A stretch of DNA of 64,000 bases, from assembly GCF_000520015.2 (NCBI RefSeq), contig NZ_CP007044.2, positions 992,001 through 1,056,000 of the forward strand. Direction: 5' to 3'. Below the pieces are notes generated by a model. The model was not told the DNA's origin. It worked only from the letters and a program-made list of their open reading frames with translations, and made no database searches. The translations under genes and the position numbers were made by a program. Shown here in pieces: positions 59,296 through 64,000 of this stretch (position 1 is the first letter of the stretch; each line of letters begins with the position of its first letter). Source of the stretch: Chania multitudinisentens RB-25. Its GTDB lineage: Bacteria; Pseudomonadota; Gammaproteobacteria; Enterobacterales; Enterobacteriaceae.

Positions 59296-59324
59296 AATAC
59301 GGCGACGGGATTTGAGCGATCTAT
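59296..59324. repeat. cysE 3'-end direct repeat, copy 2
   Basis: AATACGGCGACGGGATTTGA plus GCG, then ATCTAT. With the preceding TTCA it would read FKYGDGI-stop, i.e. an alternative end of CysE. It marks the right boundary of the 1.2-kb insert. Confidence 0.8.
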
Positions 59325-59464
59325 CTTTGTGGCCTTTTAACGCCTTCAATCTCTTGTAAACCGGTATGTTGAAGCACAATCACATATCGGTTTATCGCTG
59401 TATTGCGTGTTATGACTCTTTTATTTCGTCGTCATACTTAGTGACGAGTGAAAAGTGTCGTTCT

Positions 59465-59521
59465 ATGCCAGTAAAAACCAAATCATATGCAGCATTAAAA
59501 CTATCAGCAAGGGCTTATTGA
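59465..59521 (+). pseudogene. Possible start of a decayed alcohol dehydrogenase gene
   Basis: An 18-codon frame MPVKTKSYAALKLSARAY resembles the N-terminus of YahK-like zinc alcohol dehydrogenases (K-T-K-S-Y-A-A). Nothing after it continues the family. The match is short and may be chance. Confidence 0.25.
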
Positions 59522-59658
59522 ATGGGTGGTTTCTATCTTGATGTAATATATTATCGGATGCGTACAATACAACGTTCTTTGTATTAAATGAATTTAATCT
59601 TACGTTATGAGATTAGCGATGTCTCTTTTACAGGGAAAATAATAAATTGTAAGTGATG

Positions 59659-60465
59659 TCACTTTTTACGCCGCTCATCAGTTGGCGTTATTCCAAAGGT
59701 TTTTTTGTATAAGCTAGTAAAGTGATTGCTGTTTACAAAACCGCATAGAAAAGCTATTTCGGTGATTGTCATGTCACTTTCCCTTATTTTTGAACGGGCA
59801 GACATCAGCCTTAGCCGTCTGAGATAATGTTCAGGCGTTATACCTGTCGCCTCTTTGATATGTCTGAACATTGTTCGGGGTGTCAAATGAAAGTGCTGAG
59901 CAAGTTTATCCCAGTCATGTTGTTGAAAACAATTTTCCTGTAAGTGGTTGAGTAATTTATGCAGTTTATATCGAGTGTTATTTTTTTGTACTTGTGATTG
60001 TGCTTGAATAACAATCATGATGAAGCGAAAGAAGAGGCTCTCACTCTGCTCTTTAGAGTGCTGAGTATTAAAAATTTGTTCAATGACTGAATTACACTCT
60101 ATTCTTAAATTGGGTGGCAGCCAGGCATAACAACCAATACCGCTTGCAGAGAAGCGCTCAAGCAGCAACTCCATATTCCGCAGAAACTCAAAACTCTCAT
60201 TTGGGTTAATAAGTATGTTTATTAGCTTTAATGTGCCTAATTCATCATAAAAATGATAATCATCGCGCTTCACCAGAAAAACGTCACCTTGTTGCACGAA
60301 GAAGGGTCTTCCATTAATAACGTGTAAGCCATGACCTTGCTCAACAATAACAATTTCATCGAACTCATGAGTATGTTCGCAACAGTTATCTTCAGGATCG
60401 CTTTTATAAAGAGAAAGCTTATCCGATTCTGATTTGAAATACATTGAGATTGTTAGATTATTCAT
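59659..60465 (-). CDS. AraC-family transcriptional regulator
   Basis: 268 aa. An N-terminal cupin sensor domain (~1-150, HTHEFDEIVIVEQGHGLHVINGRPFFVQQGDVFLV) and a C-terminal pair of helix-turn-helix motifs (WDKLAQHFHLTPRTMFRHIKEATGITPEHYLRRLRL ... ITEIAFLCGFVNSNHFTSLYKKTFGITP). This layout is that of RhaS/RhaR and related sugar regulators. It is divergent from the rhamnosidase gene and most likely activates that operon in response to rhamnose or a rhamnoside. AT-rich compared with the core genes. Confidence 0.9.
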   Translation of the reverse strand: MNNLTISMYFKSESDKLSLYKSDPEDNCCEHTHEFDEIVIVEQGHGLHVINGRPFFVQQGDVFLVKRDDYHFYDELGTLKLINILINPNESFEFLRNMELLLERFSASGIGCYAWLPPNLRIECNSVIEQIFNTQHSKEQSESLFFRFIMIVIQAQSQVQKNNTRYKLHKLLNHLQENCFQQHDWDKLAQHFHLTPRTMFRHIKEATGITPEHYLRRLRLMSARSKIRESDMTITEIAFLCGFVNSNHFTSLYKKTFGITPTDERRKK

Positions 60466-60505
60466 AACCTACATAGAATTTTTATCTCTTTGTTAGAAGA
60501 TAGAA

Positions 60506-60523
60506 CATTCCATCTGCGGAATG
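60506..60523. promoter_or_regulatory. Inverted repeat in the divergent regulator-rhamnosidase promoter region
   Basis: CATTCC-N6-GGAATG, perfect 6-bp arms, 40 bases from the regulator start. It is a candidate operator; AraC proteins more often use direct repeats, so the assignment is weak. Confidence 0.35.
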
Positions 60524-60665
60524 AAGCGATATTTTCTAAAGTGTGAACTGTTCGTATCTCATCTCACTCCGGCTGCCATCAGAAAGCCTAAATTGGCAGC
60601 CTGAAAGTGGTTACCGCTTATCCAGTAAACATATGCTGTCATTAATATTTCATAGAGGAAGCAGC

Positions 60666-62234
60666 ATGTCGCAAGTGATGCAGAAAAATCAGCAAGTTAA
60701 AATGGTTCGCCATGGAGAATTTCTTTCTACAGCAGCAAGCCTGATTCCAAAGACTCATTCGAAAGTGCTGCAACCAAAAAGTGTCATCAATGTTGTAGCA
60801 GACTCTTTGGCTGTCCATGGTTGGCGTTCAGAGCTGGTCGATGACGCGGCATCTTTCTTAAAGCAGGCTTTCCAGCCTGGTGACAGTTTTATTCTTGATT
60901 TTGGCACTCATGGCGTAGGTTGGTTAACTTTCTGCTGCGATTCCGCAGGCAGTCCGCCAGACGCACCAGCACATCTGCGCTTTACCTTTGGAGAAACACT
61001 TTGCGAAGTCGCTGAACCTTTTAGCAGTTATCAGGGATGGTTAAGCAGTAGCTGGTTACAGCAACATGATGAATATATCGACCTCCTGCCCTCTACCACA
61101 ACGTTATCCAGGCGCTATTGCTGCAGGTATTTGAAGGTAGATGTCATTGCGCTCTCACCTAAGTATCAGATTTTAATGAATAATATGACGTTTACAACCG
61201 TGAGTTCTGCCCCTGAGAGTTGCTTGCCTTTCAAAACCCATGATCCCGCTTTGCAGAAGATTGACGAGGTTTCGGTGCTAACACTGCGTAACTGCATGCA
61301 GGAGGTTTTTGAAGATGGCCCTAAACGCGATCGTCGATTGTGGCTAGGTGATTTACGCCTCCAGGCGCTGGTAAACGATGTCACTTTTGCACAACACGAT
61401 CTTGTACGTCGATGTTTATACCTTTTTGCCGGGCACCGTAGAGAAGATGGCATGGTGTCAGCAAGCATATTTGTGAAGCCTGATATCATCGCTGATGATA
61501 CGTTCTTATTTGATTATTCTTTATTTTTTATTGATGTGCTGCACAACTACCTGCTGGCAACGAATGATGTAAGCACTGCTAAGGAACTTTGGCCTGTTGC
61601 TTTACGTCAGGTGGAACTGGCTCTTAACCGTTGTGATCATATTGGCCTGGTTAATGACTGCGATGATTGGTGGTCTTTCATTGACTGGCATGATGATCTT
61701 AATAAGCAAGGTCCTTCACAGGGCGTTTTGATCTACTGTATTGAGAAAGCCATTGAGCTTGCGAAGATTTGCCAACCCAAACTCTGTGATCAATTACAGA
61801 ACCAATTAAATCGTCACAAACTTGCTGCTAACGAATTGTGGGATAACGAATTGGGATTCTATGTCAGCGGTAAACAGCGTCAGGTGAGTTGTGCAACTCA
61901 AATTTGGATGGTTCTAGCTGATGTAGGCGATCTTGCTCATCAAAAGAAAATTATGGAAAACCTGCTTCTATTTCCCCCCGCCATTGGGATGAATACCCCA
62001 TATTTACGCCATCACTTTATCGCTGCTTTGTTGAAGACAGGTTTACGAATGCAAGCAGTAGAGGAGATTAAAGCCTACTGGGGAAAAATGGTGGAATATG
62101 GCGCAGATACGTTTTGGGAATTATTTGATCCCGAACGACCTGATTTCTCTCCTTATGGCAGTAAAATTATCAATAGCTATTGCCATGCATGGAGTTGTAC
62201 CCCGGCCTGGTTTATTCGCCAGTACGGACTTTAA
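60666..62234 (+). CDS. GH78-type alpha-L-rhamnosidase
   Basis: 522 aa from ATG 60666 with GAGGAA upstream; the open frame before it is not needed. No signal peptide, so it is cytoplasmic. The middle part carries the GH78 catalytic region: EDGPKRDRRLWLGDLRLQALV, a variant of the family signature around the general acid (D/E), followed by an (alpha/alpha)6 barrel with LVNDCDDWWSFIDWHD and the later WELFDPERPDFSPYGS and SYCHAWSCTPAWF. It is short for GH78 (often 900 aa), lacking large N-terminal beta modules. Transporter and porin genes follow, so it probably cleaves rhamnose from an imported oligosaccharide. Confidence 0.82.
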   Translation: MSQVMQKNQQVKMVRHGEFLSTAASLIPKTHSKVLQPKSVINVVADSLAVHGWRSELVDDAASFLKQAFQPGDSFILDFGTHGVGWLTFCCDSAGSPPDAPAHLRFTFGETLCEVAEPFSSYQGWLSSSWLQQHDEYIDLLPSTTTLSRRYCCRYLKVDVIALSPKYQILMNNMTFTTVSSAPESCLPFKTHDPALQKIDEVSVLTLRNCMQEVFEDGPKRDRRLWLGDLRLQALVNDVTFAQHDLVRRCLYLFAGHRREDGMVSASIFVKPDIIADDTFLFDYSLFFIDVLHNYLLATNDVSTAKELWPVALRQVELALNRCDHIGLVNDCDDWWSFIDWHDDLNKQGPSQGVLIYCIEKAIELAKICQPKLCDQLQNQLNRHKLAANELWDNELGFYVSGKQRQVSCATQIWMVLADVGDLAHQKKIMENLLLFPPAIGMNTPYLRHHFIAALLKTGLRMQAVEEIKAYWGKMVEYGADTFWELFDPERPDFSPYGSKIINSYCHAWSCTPAWFIRQYGL

Positions 62235-62261
62235 AAACTCAATAATAAAAGTGAGTAATAA

Positions 62262-63641
62262 ATGGCTGAGTCAACATTAAATATATGGCGGCAGCGGGTT
62301 GGTTATGGTATTGCCGACCTATCCTGTAATTTGGTCTGGCAGTTAATCTCATTATATCTCATGTTTTTTTATACTGATGTCATGGGGCTTCCTGCTTATT
62401 ACGTCGGTATTATGTTTCTGGTTACAAGGCTCGTGGATGGTGTGGCTGATGTTCTCATGGGGCTGGTTATTGACAACACATCTACTCGTTGGGGGCGTTG
62501 TCGCCCGTGGCTGCTTATTGGAGCCGTTCCATTCGGGGTGTTGTGTGTCCTGGTTTTCTATGTGCCGGATTTTTCAACCACCGGTAGACTTATCTATGCT
62601 TTTGTTACCTATCTGTGCTTGTCGTTTCTTTATACAATTGTAAATATCCCATTTTGTGCGATGTTACCGTTTCTGACCGCTGATTCCCAAGAGCGGACAA
62701 CGCTTTCATCCGTGCGTATTTTGCTTGGTTCATTAGGTGCAACTATTGTTGCCGTTGCGACACTACCATTAGTCGCATCTTTAGGTAATGGTAACCAAAG
62801 CCAGGGTTTTCTTTATACAGCCATTGTTTTTGGTGTTATTGCGACGTTCTTTCTGCTGGTCAGTTTCAGTAATGTGAAAGAAAAAATTACGGTAACTCAG
62901 GAGCGTATGACGCTTGCCCGAGCATGGCGAGGGCTTAAATCGAATACTCCATGGAAAGTATTCGCTTTCAACATTTTTCTAATGTGGGGGGCTTTCTTCT
63001 TTCAAACGGGCGCACTGGTATACTTTTTCCATTATTATGTAGGAAGCACTGAACTCACTGCAATCATCGCAGGCATTACTACATTTGTTCCTTTATTGGG
63101 TACGTTGACCGTTCCATTCCTGGCTAGCCGTATGAAGAAACGACAGGTTTATCTTGTCGCAAGCGGTATTAATCTGGCTGGTATGGCTGTCATGATTTTA
63201 TCAGAGGTTAATCATTATGGATTAATTGCCGGAGCAGTTATTTTATCTATTGGTGCAGGCCAACGTTTAGCTATTTATTTTTCTATGCAGGCAGACCCTG
63301 TCGATTATGGCGTATGGAAAACGGGTATTAATACAGCTGGAATATTGACGTCAATTAACGGATTTTTGGGTAAGGTGGCAATGGCTGGTGCAGGAGCAAT
63401 TACAGGATTTTTACTCTCATCGGGGGGGTATATGGCTAATGCAGCGCAAACTCCTGAAGCACTTTTTGCAATTAAATCATGTTATCTCTATATCCCAACA
63501 GGGTTGATTATTGCATCTATGCTCTGGATTGGAAAGTTTTATAAGCTCGATGATGATTATTCATTAATACGCGATGAGCTTGATGTCGAGAGTCATAGCA
63601 AAAAGAATAAAAGTGATATTAGTAAAACAGCTACTATTTGA
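62262..63641 (+). CDS. GPH-family sugar:cation symporter
   Basis: 459 aa with about 12 membrane segments. Glycoside-pentoside-hexuronide family signatures are present: GYGIADLSCNLVWQLISLYLMFFYTDVMGL at the N-terminus, RLVDGVADVLMGLVIDNTSTRWGRCRPWLL (motif after TM2), and DYGVWKTGINTAGILTSINGF near TM10. The family includes MelB, XylP and rhamnogalacturonide transporters such as RhiT-like proteins. It lies 27 bases after the rhamnosidase and presumably brings the rhamnoside across the inner membrane. A polar C-terminal tail of ~30 residues is cytoplasmic. Confidence 0.9.
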   Translation: MAESTLNIWRQRVGYGIADLSCNLVWQLISLYLMFFYTDVMGLPAYYVGIMFLVTRLVDGVADVLMGLVIDNTSTRWGRCRPWLLIGAVPFGVLCVLVFYVPDFSTTGRLIYAFVTYLCLSFLYTIVNIPFCAMLPFLTADSQERTTLSSVRILLGSLGATIVAVATLPLVASLGNGNQSQGFLYTAIVFGVIATFFLLVSFSNVKEKITVTQERMTLARAWRGLKSNTPWKVFAFNIFLMWGAFFFQTGALVYFFHYYVGSTELTAIIAGITTFVPLLGTLTVPFLASRMKKRQVYLVASGINLAGMAVMILSEVNHYGLIAGAVILSIGAGQRLAIYFSMQADPVDYGVWKTGINTAGILTSINGFLGKVAMAGAGAITGFLLSSGGYMANAAQTPEALFAIKSCYLYIPTGLIIASMLWIGKFYKLDDDYSLIRDELDVESHSKKNKSDISKTATI

Positions 63642-63665
63642 CAATAATTTATAATAAGGAATCTT

Positions 63666-64000
63666 ATGCGTATCTCTGCACTATACGTAGTGATTTTCTA
63701 TGCTCTTTTCTCCCCTGGTGTGGTTAGTGCTACAGAGCTAACTATTGAGCAAAGGCTGGTACAACTAGAACAACGGCTCAATATTGCCGAACAGCGTACC
63801 GCCGATGCTGAGCAACGGGCTAACCAGGCAGAAAAGAAACTTGCAGCATTGGCTCAGCAGACTGAGTCAATAAATAAGAAAGTAGTGGAGGTCAATAAAA
63901 CAAATGAGCAAAAAAGTGGTGTTGATGGTGTCGAATTTAATGCATATGCCCGCTCTGGTTTATTAATTAATAGTCGTGGAAAAGGTGGCCGTGGAGGCCC
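63666..64000 (+). CDS. LamB-type carbohydrate porin, N-terminal part (partial)
   Basis: 111 codons are in the window and the gene runs off the end. A signal peptide (MRISALYVVIFYALFSPGVVSA) is followed by a coiled coil of Gln/Glu/Leu/Ala heptads (LEQRLNIAEQRTADAEQRANQAEKKLAALAQQ). The start of a maltoporin-like barrel comes next (VEFNAYARSGLLINSRGKG). The coiled-coil-plus-LamB layout is that of ScrY and BglH-like porins. It lies 24 bases after the transporter, with AAGGAA before the ATG, and would carry the oligosaccharide across the outer membrane. Confidence 0.88.
   Translation, partial: MRISALYVVIFYALFSPGVVSATELTIEQRLVQLEQRLNIAEQRTADAEQRANQAEKKLAALAQQTESINKKVVEVNKTNEQKSGVDGVEFNAYARSGLLINSRGKGGRGG

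Larger units (their letters stand above)
59241..59658. other. AT-rich region between the toxin gene and the AraC regulator
   Basis: About 420 bases without an intact gene. It holds the second copy of the cysE end (59296-59324) and a possible short gene remnant (59465-59521). Confidence 0.5.

Noticed and set aside
1..64000. CRISPR arrays, tRNA, rRNA, intact insertion sequences
   Set aside because: No regularly spaced repeats, cloverleaf-like genes, ribosomal RNA sequence or transposase genes were seen; the dispersed palindromes are too irregularly spaced to be CRISPR.

Overview
This window is a chromosomal segment of an enterobacterium, most likely Serratia or a close relative in the Yersiniaceae. 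Nearly all proteins match E. coli core genes. The order joins blocks that are separate in E. coli K-12: polA-spf-engB-csrC-yihI-hemN-glnGLA-typA-yihX-yihY-dtd-fabY is followed directly by yicH-xanP-recG-trmH-spoT-rpoZ-gmk-ligB. The coaD-waaE-waaA arrangement is typical of Serratia and Klebsiella. Genus-level assignment is inference; no rRNA or tRNA is present to fix it.

Layout: 1-14 kb holds the polA end, the Spot 42 and CsrC small RNAs, EngB and its GTPase neighbour YihI, HemN, the nitrogen regulon core (glnA-glnL-glnG with a sigma-54 promoter and NtrC sites), TypA, and yihX/yihY/dtd/fabY. 14-25.6 kb holds yicH, xanP (with a PurR box), the gmk-rpoZ-spoT-trmH-recG line and ligB. 25.6-31 kb carries a DUF3574-type lipoprotein, a NupC-type nucleoside transporter and the murQ-murP / murR set for N-acetylmuramic acid. 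31-33.3 kb is a decayed integrative element inserted exactly at the yicC stop codon. It is bounded by 73-bp imperfect direct repeats and carries dinD, an orphan gene and a frameshifted tyrosine integrase. 33.3-41.5 kb is housekeeping: yicC, rph-pyrE, slmA, dut-coaBC, radC, rpmB-rpmG, mutM, coaD. 41.5-48.2 kb is a small LPS inner-core cluster (waaE, waaA, one GT4, waaC, waaF, hldD). 48.4-58.1 kb holds kbl-tdh, yibQ-envC-gpmM, yibN-grxC-secB-gpsA-cysE.

58.1-64 kb is accessory. A two-gene module pairs a YafO-like toxin with an unrecognised 193-residue helical protein instead of YafN. It sits between cysE and a second copy of the cysE 3' end, as if inserted at an attachment site. A carbohydrate locus follows: a divergent AraC regulator, a GH78-type alpha-L-rhamnosidase, a GPH-family transporter and the start of a LamB-type porin. 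Together they suggest uptake of a rhamnose-containing oligosaccharide through the outer and inner membranes and its hydrolysis in the cytoplasm.

A family of roughly 57-63 bp palindromes beginning TATACCC and ending GGGTATA is scattered through the intergenic spaces (at least nine full or partial copies). No CRISPR array, rRNA, tRNA or intact insertion sequence was seen.
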